Below, piece by piece: positions 30,517-40,925 of a stretch of DNA of 64,000 nt. The DNA comes from Brucella cytisi (GTDB lineage Bacteria > Pseudomonadota > Alphaproteobacteria > Rhizobiales > Rhizobiaceae), in the NCBI GenBank assembly GCA_012103075.1, contig JAAVLQ010000003.1, positions 1,054,001-1,118,000 of the forward strand, written 5' to 3'. Position numbers and translations under genes: made by a program. Under the pieces are notes generated by a model that had not been told where the DNA came from, made no database searches, and was given only the letters and a program-made list of their open reading frames with translations. The stretch's first letter is position 1. Every line of letters starts with the position of its first letter.

Positions 30517-31256
30517 TGGCCATATCCCGGAATTGAAAGGCGCTTCTCGAACCAGTAGCCAATGCGTGCCACCACGAGGTTGATAATGCTGAAGAACAGA
30601 AGAATGACCAGCATCAGCTCGACAACATTATCGCGCTGTGTCCAGATCAGAATCGAAGCATAGGTAATCTCGCCCACGGCAATGGCCGAGCCAACGGTGG
30701 TGAGCTTCACCAGATTAACGAGATTATTGACCACGGCAGGGAGTGCGGTGCGGATTGCCAGCGGCAGTTCGACATAAGCAAGCACTTGAAATGAATTGAA
30801 ACCAATAGCACGTGCAGCTTCGATCGTCGTATCGGGAACAGCTTCGATGCCGCCGCGCAGGGCCTCGGCGTGAAGTGCTGCAATATGCAACCCGGTGATC
30901 GCGACCAGCCAGAAGAACGGCGTGAGCGGGTTGTTCTGTGCGCCGCCGATGGCATTGGAAATCAGCATGTTCAACACGAGAAATCCACACATCAGCTGCA
31001 CCAGTGTTGGCGTATTGCGGGTGAGTTCGACATAGCCGCGCACTGGGACAGCCAGCCAGCGTTTGCCCGATGTCAGTGCCCCCGCAAACAAAACGCCGAA
31101 AACCGGGCTCAGAGGGACGGTGATCACGACCAGCTTAAGTGTCGTGATCATGCCATTGAGCCACATTTCAAGCTCATAGCCACTATTGAGAAATTCATAG
31201 TTGAGGCCGATTGCGCTGGTGAGCTCAATGAAGCGCGAAATCAGGGCTTCTTTCAT
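30513..31256 (-). CDS. Polar amino acid ABC transporter permease 1
   Basis: An intact 247-residue permease with ELTRNTPTLVQLMCGFLVLN, ALRGGIEAVPDTTIEAARAI (EAA loop) and a C-terminal helix LVILLFFSIINLVVARIGYW. It is the first membrane subunit after the binding protein gene, with an 89-base gap to that gene's stop. Confidence 0.9.
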   Translation of the reverse strand: MKEALISRFIELTSAIGLNYEFLNSGYELEMWLNGMITTLKLVVITVPLSPVFGVLFAGALTSGKRWLAVPVRGYVELTRNTPTLVQLMCGFLVLNMLISNAIGGAQNNPLTPFFWLVAITGLHIAALHAEALRGGIEAVPDTTIEAARAIGFNSFQVLAYVELPLAIRTALPAVVNNLVNLVKLTTVGSAIAVGEITYASILIWTQRDNVVELMLVILLFFSIINLVVARIGYWFEKRLSIPGYGQ

Positions 31257-31345
31257 TGAAACGATCCGCTTGCGTTTCGAAAACGCTTTGAAATTGCGGG
31301 CAGATGAGCGCCCGCAAATATTCTGACAGGATAGAGCTTTGAGAC

Positions 31346-32181
31346 TTACTGGGCCTTGAGCCTGTTGTGCTCTTCTTCGAGATAACCCGGGTTCGGCAGA
31401 CGGTTGGCTCTGGCAATCTCGATCATCTTGCCCGATGCGTGCAAATCGCGGACGATTTTATCGAGAGCGGCTTCAGTTTCGTTCTCGTCCTTTTTCAGCC
31501 AGATGACGGAATCGGAGGGATCAGATCGGTCGGGATCAGAATGCCGTAATCTTTCCATTCGTCAGCGCGGTCCCGGAGCATCAGGCCCAGCGTGCCGCTG
31601 ACGTGAACCGAAACGTCGCAATTGCCTCCCTTGAGCGCCAGCAACGATTCAGGCTGACTGGGCAGCGCCTTGACGTTTGCGCCATATTCTTCAATCAGGG
31701 GCTGAGTATAATTCGAGCCCTGCGAAACGCAGGCGATCTTGCCCTTGAGATCTTTCCAGTCTTTGATGCCGCTTTCTTTTCGGCCAATCGCCGCGCCGCC
31801 CATACGGTCATAAGGCGTTTTCACATAGCCGAGCGACTTGGCGCGTTCTTCAGTATACTGCATGTTGGCAATCAGAATATCGACCTTGCCCTGTTGAAGG
31901 AACTGTACGCGGTTCGGCGGTGTAACGGTCTGTGTCGCGAGTTCCACGCCAAGGCCCTTTGCCAGTTCATTGGCGATGTCGATGTTAAGGCCCTTCTGTT
32001 CCTGCGTCTTGGGGTCAATATAGCCAAATGGCGCGCCTGAGAGGATGACGCCGACCGTCAGTTTCCCTTTGGCTTTGATACGATCCAGAGTTGCGTCTGC
32101 ATGGGCTGCCCCCGACGTAGCAATGGCAATGAGAGAGCCGGCAATGAGGGTCCCGGTGAGATTTTTGACGCTGGGGATCAT
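31346..32181 (-). pseudogene. Polar amino acid ABC transporter substrate-binding protein, one frame break
   Basis: A signal peptide (MIPSVKNLTGTLIAGSLIAI, then ATSGAAHA) precedes a family 3 binding domain (AKGKLTVGVILSGAPFGYID, VQFLQQGKVDILIANMQYTE, GKIACVSQGSNYTQPLIEE). The frame breaks at the GGG 31517-31519. Four G would join LIPTDLIP to SDSVIWLKKDENE and the end at 31346, giving a normal length of about 278 residues. It leads the operon and defines the imported substrate, probably a carboxylated amine. Confidence 0.87.
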
Positions 32182-32845
32182 GTGGGAATTCCTTCGAGTA
32201 AGCTGACGCGAACTTACAGGAATGAGAACCCTTTTTACGACGAACAGAATTCCATTGCAGGGAACGAGGTTAGAATATTGTTCCACTACTACAGAAATCT
32301 GCCATGAACGTCCCTCGTAGCTGCAACCGGGTCGTCCGCTGGTGGAAATGGGATTCTAGCGGTTGAAAATTTCGTATGGGGACAGGGCGCTTGAACGACT
32401 ATCACGTGCACGCGAAATTGTTGACTATGCAATGCGGCGCAGACGTATTATCGATTTCTCCTGAGGGGCTTAATGGTCCGGAAATCGCCTGACTAAGACG
32501 ACGTCATTGCCTGTCGATAGTCCATTAATTCTTGGACAAGTCGGTTCTGAAACGTATACGGTTGTATTTGTTGCGGTTGGATCGCGTGCGGCGCAAATAC
32601 CGACAATCTGAAATATTATAATTAATGCATAAACTTAAAGAGCCTCATTTAACCCGGTTCGGAGTAGGCCATAATACACGTTTTTCTGAATGGCGATCTT
32701 GAATTCAAATTCCAGACACTCGGAATTACTTTGGTTTTCTGTACTGGCGCTCGGCGGAGCAAAATTGAGGACTGGCTTAACCCCCGGATGAATTCATCAT
32801 CGTTGCGAAGCTGCCAGTGTAACTGCGCCGACATCCAAACGCCCA
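32182..32845. other. Intergenic region upstream of the transporter operon
   Basis: About 660 bases contain no supported gene. The sequence is A/T-rich around 32600-32640 and should include the promoter of the operon reading leftward. I found no copy of the palindrome seen at 40.7, 53.5 and 61.6 kb. Confidence 0.35.
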
Positions 32846-34416
32846 TCAATCCCGTTCGGAACTTTGCGACACAGCGCGTCGTCTCGAGTAGAAGGTATGG
32901 AATTGCTCAGGAGGCAGAGCCTTGGAATAAAACCAGCCCTGCCCAAACTGGACGCCGGCTTCCTTGAGGTAGGCCTGCTGGTCAGCGGTCTCCACGCCTT
33001 CAGCGATCACGGCGAGTGTCAATCCATGCGCCATACTTATTATATGTGGAGTGACGACGCTCGTGGCAACACCGCGGTCGATAACATCAACAAACGATTT
33101 GTCAATTTTGAGCGCATCAAGCGGCAGTCCCTCCAGCAACGACAAGCTGGAGTATCCGGTGCCGAAATCATCGATAGCGACCCGGAAACCAGCAGAACGG
33201 GCAGCTTCAATGGTCTGCCGGGCAATCGGAGCATTCATAAAGCCACGCTCTGTTACTTCCAACCATATCTGCGACGGATCAATCCCGGCTTTTTCAACGG
33301 CAGCATGAAGTTCTGGTAAAAACCTTGCTTCTCAATATCGCTGGCCGGGATGTTGATCGAGATATGCAGCCCCTTGTCATGACGAAGCAAGGTGGCCATG
33401 TCTGCGATGACTGAACTAACTACCAGATCCGTGATCAACGGGATCAATCCATTTGCTTCAGCCAGTGGAATGAATTGGTCGGGCGGAACTGTCTTGCCAT
33501 TACCCTTTCGCCAACGCGTTAGAGCTTCTGCACCCACACACCGCCCCGTCGCGAGTTCGATGATCGGTTGGTAGTGAACCGTGAGTTCTCGTTTCCGAAG
33601 TGCCTTCTCCGGGGTTTTCGCAGGTGAGAGCTGTAATCTGGATATCCAGATGATGATACCTATCAGGGCAAGTGAAATAGCAAGACTGATGGTGAGGATG
33701 TAGCGCCTGTCAGTTGTAAGATTTGCCGAGGCTCCCTTGCCATCAATCAGGGCAAAGGCAATCAATCCCGAAACCGGGTACGAGTTCAAAACATACCGGT
33801 CACTATGTCCAGAATCTTTTCCTTTCAGGAGTATCTGAATGGTGCCAGTTTCGGTGGGTGCCGAGAGTTCCAGAATTGTCCCTTGATCGGTCGCCATGCC
33901 GAATATTACATTGTTCAGTCCAATCAGGTCTGTAAACCGCCCCTTTTCAACGAGTACGCCGTAGTCACCGTAACGTATTCCTATCAAAGGATCGGCCTGA
34001 AAGAGCCGGGGACGACGGTTGTGATCGAGCTTGTATCCCAGTCCAAGATCGACCCCGGCGTCATAAACTGGGGTAGGTGGCGTCAGCACGCCAAGGCGCG
34101 TGCAGATGATCTTGCCGTTTCGAATATAAGCGACACCTGCGATACCACGTGATTCCGCAGCAACCCGCTCCATCGCCTGCATATGTTCCCGGGAACAGTC
34201 CGTCCTTGCTATTGACCGGGCGCGGGCGAGTGCCCGCTTGGCATCGTCTAGTGTTTGTTGAACACGCAGCGCTGTCATACGGGCATAGTCGGCAGCACTT
34301 GCCTTTCGACGTTCAAGGGTTCTACTTTTATCGACTTCTGATAGCACAATTAGCGGCAGGATGCTGGCAAGAACCGCCGGGATCACCGCAGTCATAAGTA
34401 TCACTCTTTTTCTCAT
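32846..34416 (-). pseudogene. CSS-motif EAL-domain cyclic-di-GMP phosphodiesterase, one frame break
   Basis: An N-terminal membrane segment (MTAVIPAVLASILPLIVL) is followed by a periplasmic domain with cysteines in ARTDCSREH and GKIICTRLG, the CSS-type redox pair. A second membrane segment (LTISLAISLALIGIIIW) leads to the EAL domain. The active-site pieces are GAEALTRW, SINIPASDIE, EVTERGF, IDDFGTGYSSLSLLEG, LKIDKSFVDV and AEGVETADQQ. All are needed for c-di-GMP hydrolysis. The frame breaks near 33310, between QNF and ELHAAVEKAG. No GGDEF domain is present. In the enterobacterial CSS family, periplasmic thiol state controls activity. Confidence 0.83.
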
Positions 34417-34586
34417 TCCGCCTCATTACGGTAAACATAGCCCCACGCTCCCCACCCTTTTGTTAAAATCATCGTCATTGCATTTTGAAAGCAATGGAAT
34501 TGTGTCTCTTGTTTACTTGACAGGCAAACACTCCCGGTCATGCTGTCAGCATTAGAATATCCGGCTACTGGCGGGCGTCAGTCCTG

Positions 34587-35042
34587 GTGCAATCCGCTCG
34601 TAATCTTCATCATTTCTCCATTCTCGTTGAAATTTCAATGAAAAAGCGCGATGCTGCGAGGATCAATGATCAACTGCACCCGATACTTGGAAACATTGGG
34701 AGCGGGGGTTTTGTTGCAAACTATTTGCCAATGATATCGATTGTAGAAATCCGGCCTTCTGGGAACAGATTGACATTGGATGTCCAAAGGTCATCTGTTT
34801 CGGTAGTGGGAGCGAATCTGCAAGCTGTGGAACGCTTTCTGCGTAAGGCTTTGACCAGTCAAGGCATGCTAGAGCAGGTCGCCATCGACGGCAGCAGGCC
34901 AACTGCATCGCCATCATACCGGGCGATGCAGAGACTTGATCGCGCCAGACTGACGCACAGGAAACTCACCGTGGTTTCATTCCAAACCCATCGCCGCTGC
35001 AGGTCATACAGACAGTGTATGATCCAGTATCTTTTCGATTAG
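34587..35042 (+). mobile_element. Remnant of an IS6-like DDE transposase
   Basis: The stretch AVERFLRKALTSQGMLEQVA followed by IDGSR, and in the next frame ANCIAIIPGDAET, resembles the second catalytic region of IS6-family transposases (a FLxKAL helix, then VTIDGSxxN). The N-terminal half, the final glutamate region and terminal repeats are not visible. It is probably an old inactivated copy marking an insertion point between the phosphodiesterase and sugar-acid genes. Confidence 0.45.
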
Positions 35043-35433
35043 TGCCGGCTGCCCTCCATTTCGTCGGCGACGATACGCAGGTACGATGGGAAATCGCGAT
35101 GATTATGCAGGAAATCAGCCGGCATGTGCGCCCGTTGCGAGGTTGTTGAAGAATTTCCGCGCACGCCTATGCCGTAGTCTTTGGCCGCACGGGATTGTTC
35201 TGTGAACTCCTTGCATCGCATTGAAATGTCAAAAGTCGAAATGGTGTGACGATCCCACCATTCGGCAAGAAACCATCCTCGATGTTATTCATTAGTTCCC
35301 GGCTTAGGGGATGGTCGCTGGCGCTCAGCGTATTTTCCAATACTACTTGCGAGCGCCGCCGCAATTCTGGTGAACAGCGAGCGAAGCCCGGTACCTGTTC
35401 CTCCAGCATTATGGCGCGGTCGACCCGGGACAT
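35039..35433 (-). pseudogene. Small protein of about 131 residues coupled to the otnK-like gene
   Basis: The start ATG 35433 directly abuts the TGA of the upstream kinase gene, so translation is probably coupled. The first frame (MSRVDRAIMLEEQ, ENTLSASDHPLSREL, NIEDGFLPNGGIV) joins after one indel near 35225 to a second frame (STFDISMRCKEFTEQSRAAK, FLHNHRDFPSYLRIVADEM), ending at 35039. I do not recognise the family. The product is soluble, charged and rich in histidine near its end. It is too short and dissimilar to be the small subunit of dimethylformamidase. Confidence 0.45.
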
Positions 35434-36689
35434 TCACATTAGGCGGAGCGCATCCCGAATTACGGTCTCTGTTCCCACCTTGCCGGATTTGAAGAAGAAA
35501 GCGATGCCCTCGCTGCCTTCACTATAACAAAAGCCGGTGCCGATACCGTTATCCGGATGAGCGCGCAATCGTCTCAAACCAAGGCGCGCGATGACGCCAC
35601 CTGATGTCTCGCCTCCAACGACAATGAGACGATCGACTCCCCGCGCAACAATGGCGACGGCGAGTTCTGACATCAGCAACTCAGCCTTTTCGCTGGAGCC
35701 GCGCTTGCCAAGTTCGGACTGGATTTCCTTCACCCGCGCGTCGCTCACTGCCGTCGAGATCAGATAAGGCTGGTGACCGTGATACGGATTGGCCCACGTC
35801 ATCGCCCGGTCAACCATATCCTCTACGCTCCCGTCTGTCAGGAGATCGAGTGTCAGCACAGGAGAATGGCGGGCAAAATCCGCTATCTGTGCGTCTGCGA
35901 TGGGACCAACCGTTCCAACGAGTACAGCCGCCGTGCCCGTCGGGGCAGGCGGGTCGACCACGATGGGGGATTGGGTGCAAAACGATCAAGCCCGAGCTGG
36001 ATAAGGGTGGCGTCCGAGCTGACAAATGTGGGCTGGCGCGCCGCCAATCGTGCGGCAATTTCCACATCTCCATTGTCACTTGCGTCCACGACGCAGTAGC
36101 GGGTTCCCTGTTTTGCGGGGCATCAAGATGCGTCTGAGCTGCTTCTATTCCCTGTAGCAGAACTGAATGGGGCAACAAACCGATAGGTTGGTGCGTCTGC
36201 TTTCCGATAAACCGCACCATATCGGGATCACTCATCGGGGTCGCGGGATCGTAGCGCTTGACCGATTCGAAACCAGACGACTGCGATAGAAGAGATAACC
36301 CCGGTGGACGGTCGCGTTGAACTTCGGAAAACCGGGGCAAAACAGGAGGCTATCCGGCTTGTAGCGCTTGTACAATATGTCGGCGACCGGTCCGATATTC
36401 CCCTGTTCGGTCGAATCGAAACTGGCACAGACCTTGTAGACACAACCCGGTCACATCCGATAGCATCGAAAGCGGCGGCAGCGTGGTCGGCTTGCCGACA
36501 CGCTTCAACGGGATCGATCAGCCGTGTTCGTCCGGCCCATATAATGATTGTTTCGCCGCCACAGTCCTTGATCGCATCAATTTCAGTGACCACCATGGCG
36601 CGAATGCCCGCCGTTTCATAATAAGCCGCAACCATGAGGGCGCCCGTCATATCGTCGGCAATGATCCCTATCCTGCCTGATCTGTCCAT
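35434..36689 (-). pseudogene. otnK: Four-carbon acid sugar kinase (DUF1537, OtnK-like), frame broken
   Basis: The N-terminal domain reads RIGIIADDMTGALMVAAYYE, followed in another frame by DSTEQGNIGPVADILYKRY. The C-terminal domain has SELAVAIVARGVDRLIVVGG and ETSGGVIARLGL, then GTGFCYSEG. Together they match 3-oxo-tetronate kinase and relatives, which phosphorylate C4 acid sugars. There are at least three frame breaks between 35950 and 36440. The class II aldolase upstream is its usual partner, so the pair suggests conversion of a tetronate-type intermediate to dihydroxyacetone phosphate. Confidence 0.78.
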
Positions 36690-36784
36690 TGGTTCCTCCC
36701 GGTTGCCGCATCTTTGCCGATGACAGCCGGCTATCGTTATGGCTGGTCGTCTGGGTAATGATATTGCCGTGTGCCGGAGCGGGT

Positions 36785-37444
36785 TCAGCGGGGCATGGGT
36801 TTACTGCCATAGAAACCGTAGCGCTCCCGGACTTCTGCCAGCTCTCCATCGCTCAACAGAGCCGGTGTGCCGATCTGGCAAGCCGGGATATATTGCCGTG
36901 CAAGCGTTTTCGAGCTTTTCGGCAAGAAGCCTTGCATGCGGGAGATCCCGTCCCCAAACTACCATGCCGTGGCTTGCCATCAGACAAGCGCGATGGTGCC
37001 CCATTGCGCGTACTATTTCATAAGCCAGCGCGTCCGATCCGAACACCCGATATTGCGCACAGGGCACTTCGCTTCCTCCAAAGGATGCTATCATGTAATG
37101 GAATGGAGGAAGAGGTTTGCGTAAACAGGAAAGCGCCACGCAGGCATCTGCATGGGAATGGACCACGGCACCTGCCTCAGGGTGCACCCGCATGATCTCC
37201 GTATGGATACGCCATTCGCTGGAGGGAATTTTGCCAGCCAGATGCTCGCCTTCAAGGGAGACAAGGCTCATTTCTTGCGGGTCCATTTTCGAGGTCGCAC
37301 CCGTTGGGGTCACCCAGATATGCTCGCCCTCGCGTACACTTATGTTGCCGCTGCTGCCATGATTGAATCCCTTCTCCTCAAAAGACCGCATCGCGTCGAT
37401 GATGGATTGCTGGCCACACGATCTGGATCGCAATTAGGCTGCAT
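36785..37444 (-). pseudogene. otnC: Class II aldolase/adducin protein (OtnC-like 3-oxo-tetronate 4-phosphate decarboxylase), frame broken at both ends
   Basis: The central frame has SIIDAMRSFEEKGFNHGSSG and VTPTGATSKMD. Zinc histidines are in VVHSHADACVALS and ASHGMVVWGRDLPHA. At the C-terminus the frame shifts near 36905 into LARQYIPACQIGTPALLSDG, ending at 36785. At the N-terminus an ATG at 37444 (MQPNCDPDRVASN) joins after one indel. OtnC enzymes decarboxylate 3-oxo-tetronate 4-phosphate made by OtnK, encoded 96 bases downstream. Confidence 0.78.
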
Positions 37445-37511
37445 TTTAGATACCCCATTTGCTTTTCGCATTATCCCACGCAAAACTGCGGGCACTGTTG
37501 TGCGAAATGTT

Positions 37512-39186
37512 CTAGTTCCCGGCTGGACCTGATTGCTGGAAACGGTGAAGGACATTTCGGGTTATGGTGGTTGTGAAGTCGCAATGACGTTTCAGCCCCA
37601 TGACCCATTCACAAAGGCCGGCCGTCACCACTTCGCCTTTGCCCTGCTTCATCGACACCAGCATTCCCGCGCCATGGGAGAGCCGTTTGCGGGCAGATTC
37701 ATAGCCATCGGCTGCCATTTCGCAAATGCCACGCAGGTCGCTGTCGCGAATGTAGTATCGCTGCCCTTCCCCTTCGATCTCATACTCATAGATGGACGCT
37801 GGCGTCATCGCGAGAATTTCAATCTTGTCGGCCGGTACGCCATGTTCGCTGACGGCATATGGCAAGCCGTTCTGCACGGAGTAGTTGAGCCCATCGACTT
37901 CGTAGCCGAAGATCTGAGCTTCATGACCGAAAATATCCGCATAGCGTAACTGGGTGTCTTCGAAAGCCCAATGGTCCGGCCGGTAAACAGTCAAGCCGCG
38001 GGAGCCGCGCGGCGAGAAACCGCCCCAGCTTCCATACATACCGTTTTCACCATTGACACCGACCGTCGAAGCACCCGGCCAGTTGACCGCTCCGCTCGCC
38101 CAGTTGGCGGTGCACAGGTGCTTCTGTTCGGTCTGCATGATCGGGTCTGGGTCGGCGCTTTTGTCTTCCAGCAAACCTGCGTCTGGCCGTCATTCTCGAG
38201 CCGGATCTGCCACAGGAAATTTCCACCGAAGCGAGCCAGATGTCCGCCACGCGAAACGAAGTCCTCGATGGTTTTGCGCATGTCCCATGACCAGTATTCG
38301 TCATGGCCTACCGTGACGAGACAGTTGTAGTCATCGAGGATTGATGGATTGTAGTGGAGATCTGTCTGGGTGATGTAATCGATCTGGAAGCCTTCGGCTT
38401 CCGCCCATGTTACGAAGTGCCGTTCATATTGCGCATACCCGGCCGAGGAATAATATTGCGAGAAGCCCATCGTATAACCCCATTCCTTGGAGGGGTAACG
38501 GGTAGCATCGCCCATATCCTGCCGGTGGCGTTTGTCACGCGGCCAGCGCCTTTAGGTAGCCAGATCATTCCCTTGGACCGGGGGCGCCGCAGGCTGAGAA
38601 TGGGGAGCCTTCGTTCTTGTCAGGCCCCCGGGTTCCAAAATAGTGGTTGGCACCACCCCAGTCGTTATATGCGGTCCACGTGCCGGTGGCAAACATCAGC
38701 AGAATACGCCCGGAGCGGGTTTGCCCGGTGGGGCGTACCACGACGAAATGGTGTTGAACGAAACGCTCCCCATCGGGCCGCATGCATGTTGATACGACGC
38801 GGTAAAACCTGATCGGGCATCATCGGGAATTTTCCAGCGATAAAGAACCGGCCAGTCACAACCGTCCATATATGCGGTTTCGGAAGTTTTGGTGAAGCTG
38901 CCGGGAAGCTCGAAAGCTTCATCCATCATTTGCGGTTTGTGCCCATCGCGATAAATCTGGATCGACCGGTCTGGGCGGTGGTGGAACCGTGAAACTCTAC
39001 GGTTTCGCCCGGATCATAGGACATCTTTTCCGTATAGACGAAGACTTCCGGCAGGGACGGGTCCTCGCGCGGGAACTGGTAACGGTAGTCGGACAGGAAA
39101 TGTTCGTCTGCATAGCCTTTGCGCACGGCCCAAGGCTTGATTGCATGAGGTCCCATTTCGGGAAACCTGAATTTATCGCCGGACAT
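37512..39186 (-). pseudogene. N,N-dimethylformamidase large-subunit-like protein, frame broken
   Basis: AAGGAGG precedes the start MSGDKFRFPEMGPHAIKPWA at 39186. Downstream blocks spread over three frames include ATGTWTAYNDWGGANHYFG, WGYTMGFSQYYSSAGYAQYE, VTVGHDEYWSWDMRKTIEDF, FVSRGGHLARFGGNFLWQIR and LTVYRPDHWAFEDTQL. This is the C-terminal domain type of dimethylformamidase, an iron enzyme whose metal is held by tyrosines and glutamate. At about 558 residues it is shorter than the characterised large subunit, and no small-subunit gene is adjacent. It may cleave another amide or C-N bond. Breaks lie near 38150, 38530, 38750 and 38930. Confidence 0.7.
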
Positions 39187-39325
39187 TGTTGAGGTTCCTC
39201 CTTAAATCAAAATGTCGAATGCCGGCGGGAAGTACCCGTCGGTTGATCGGATTCGGTCTTCATTGCGCCGATGGGTCACGTCCTTGACGCCTTGCAACGA
39301 GGTTTTGCTGCGATCAACCCGGTTT

Positions 39326-39354
39326 GAGGCAACCGGATACCAACGGGTTGCCTC
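39326..39354 (-). terminator. Stem-loop between aminotransferase and formamidase-like genes
   Basis: GAGGCAACC (39326-39334) and GGTTGCCTC (39346-39354) form a perfect 9-bp stem with an 11-base loop. It lies just past the aminotransferase stop, in the 200-base gap before the next start. With no T-run it may be a partial terminator or an mRNA-stabilising hairpin that sets different expression of the two genes. Confidence 0.45.
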
Positions 39355-39386
39355 TATCGTCGGTCGACTGATCGCTTCCCCGTTCC

Positions 39387-40621
39387 CTACTTGGCCGAAA
39401 TAGCCTTGAAAGCGTCCTCTGTTCTGGAGAGCGCGTCATCGATTACTTCATCAGTGTGCGCACAGGAGATGAACATGTTGTGCTTGTGGTGTAGATAGAC
39501 ACCGCGTTTCAAGGCCTCGTAGCAGAAGCGCGCGCCAAGCCGGGCATCGGTATCGCCTGCGAACTGTACCATAGGCATTACAGCCGGGCCGGTTTGAAGC
39601 AGTTCGAACCCGTATCTGGTGGCCTGTGCGTCAAGACCGTTGCGAAGGCGTTCGCCCGCATGTTTCATCAGCGCAGGTCCATTGATGCGTCGTAGTTCAT
39701 TGATGGTTGCAACCGCTGCGGCCATAGATGCGCCACCATACCAGAACGACCCCGTCATATAGGCCTGTCCCGCGGCTTCGCGGAAGCGGTTGCTTCCGGT
39801 CACTGCAGCCGGGGCATAGCCGTTTGCGATGGCCTTTGAATAGGCGGCCATATCCGGTTCGACACCTGTGTTGCGCCAGCTCCCTCCAAGATCGATACGG
39901 AACCCGCCGCGGACATCATCGAGAATGAGCGCCGCTTCTGCTGCATCGCAAAGAGCCCCGCCGCCTGTGCGAATTCTTTCGTCGGCGTTTTCACGGGGAT
40001 GTTGAGATCGTGTTTGAATGCCGAAACGAGGATTGCCGCCAGATCGTCTCCGGCTTCGCGCGCGCCGCTGCGGTTAGGCTTTCGACATCATTATAGACAT
40101 AATGAATGAGATGTGTGCGGTCCTCGGCGGTTACGCCGACGAGGGAGGGGTGCACGGGGAGCCGCGCCATGATAGGCACCCCCGGCCACCAGAACCTTGC
40201 GGCGTTTCGTGGTGCCGCGCGCAATGGTGACACAGTTTGTGGTCGCATCGGTACCGTTCTTCTGGAACAGGGCCCAGTCGGCATGGGGTATCGTGGCGAC
40301 CAGAAGTTCGGCCAGTTCCACGGCATGAGCAGTCGGACCGTTCAAGCTGTCACCGACTTTGATTTGCGATAACGCAGCTGCATCCACCAATGGATTGCGG
40401 TGACCCAGAATGATTGGCCCCCGGGCGCACATGAAGTCGATATAGCTGTTACCATCGACATCCGTGACACGAGCGTCCTTGCCGCTGGCGAAATATTGCG
40501 GATAGCCCTCTGGAAGAGCTGAAGCCCGCTGATGTCCCCACATGCCGTTGGGTATGACGCGTTCGGCGCGCTCCCGCAATTGTGCGTCCGTCGTTGTGAC
40601 TGGAACTGAATGCGTGTTCAT
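39387..40621 (-). pseudogene. Class III aminotransferase (glutamate-1-semialdehyde aminomutase-like), frame broken
   Basis: The start at 40621 has GGGAG eight bases upstream. The N-terminal frame has RVIPNGMWGHQRASALPEGY, DVDGNSYIDFMC and FQKNGTDATTNCVTIAR. Further parts are EDRTHLIHYVYND and DVRGGFRIDLGGSW (across frames), and the PLP lysine segment PDMAAYSKAIANGYAPAAVT. The C-terminal region has YMTGSFWYGGASMAAAVATI. The total of about 411 residues fits the family. There are two or three breaks between 40000 and 40200. A TGATATATCA palindrome lies 53 bases upstream of the start, and the gene heads the unit reaching down to 35039. Confidence 0.78.
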
Positions 40622-40673
40622 TTTCAACACTCCCGAAAACGGCGGATCTGAATCTGTCGCCCATTATGAAATA

Positions 40674-40683
40674 TGATATATCA
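40674..40683. promoter_or_regulatory. TGATATATCA palindrome, operator upstream of the aminotransferase gene
   Basis: A perfect 10-bp palindrome in the context ATATGATATATCAAAA. It lies 53 bases upstream of the aminotransferase start and matches the sites at 40854, 53452, 53611, 61504 and 61699. Proposed binding site of the GntR protein encoded at 52705. Confidence 0.6.
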
Positions 40684-40853
40684 AAAAGATCAACTTGGTC
40701 GGGTATGTCAAGCGGATTGTGACTGCTTTCTGCAATTTTGAAGCGAATATGTCGTAATCACACAGAATTCAAAAATGCGATGCTTATATAGCCCCCTTGC
40801 TCCCCCGCGAGCCAGTGTTCGATGCCTCCCAGACCCATTCGCTATCGAAAATA

Positions 40854-40863
40854 TGATATATCA
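40854..40863. promoter_or_regulatory. TGATATATCA palindrome, operator upstream of the PotA-like gene
   Basis: A perfect copy of the palindrome, 62 bases upstream of the ATPase start at 40926 and 180 bases from the copy at 40674. Each divergent gene thus has its own site at a similar distance. Confidence 0.6.
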
Positions 40864-40925
40864 ATGTAGACAGAGACGCGAATGATGGGTTATCGTAATC
40901 CCAAAGAAGAATGACAGGGGAAAAT

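Noticed and set aside
35039..35433. Small subunit of dimethylformamidase
   Set aside because: The length is similar, but I see no sequence resemblance, and the gene lies beyond otnC and otnK.
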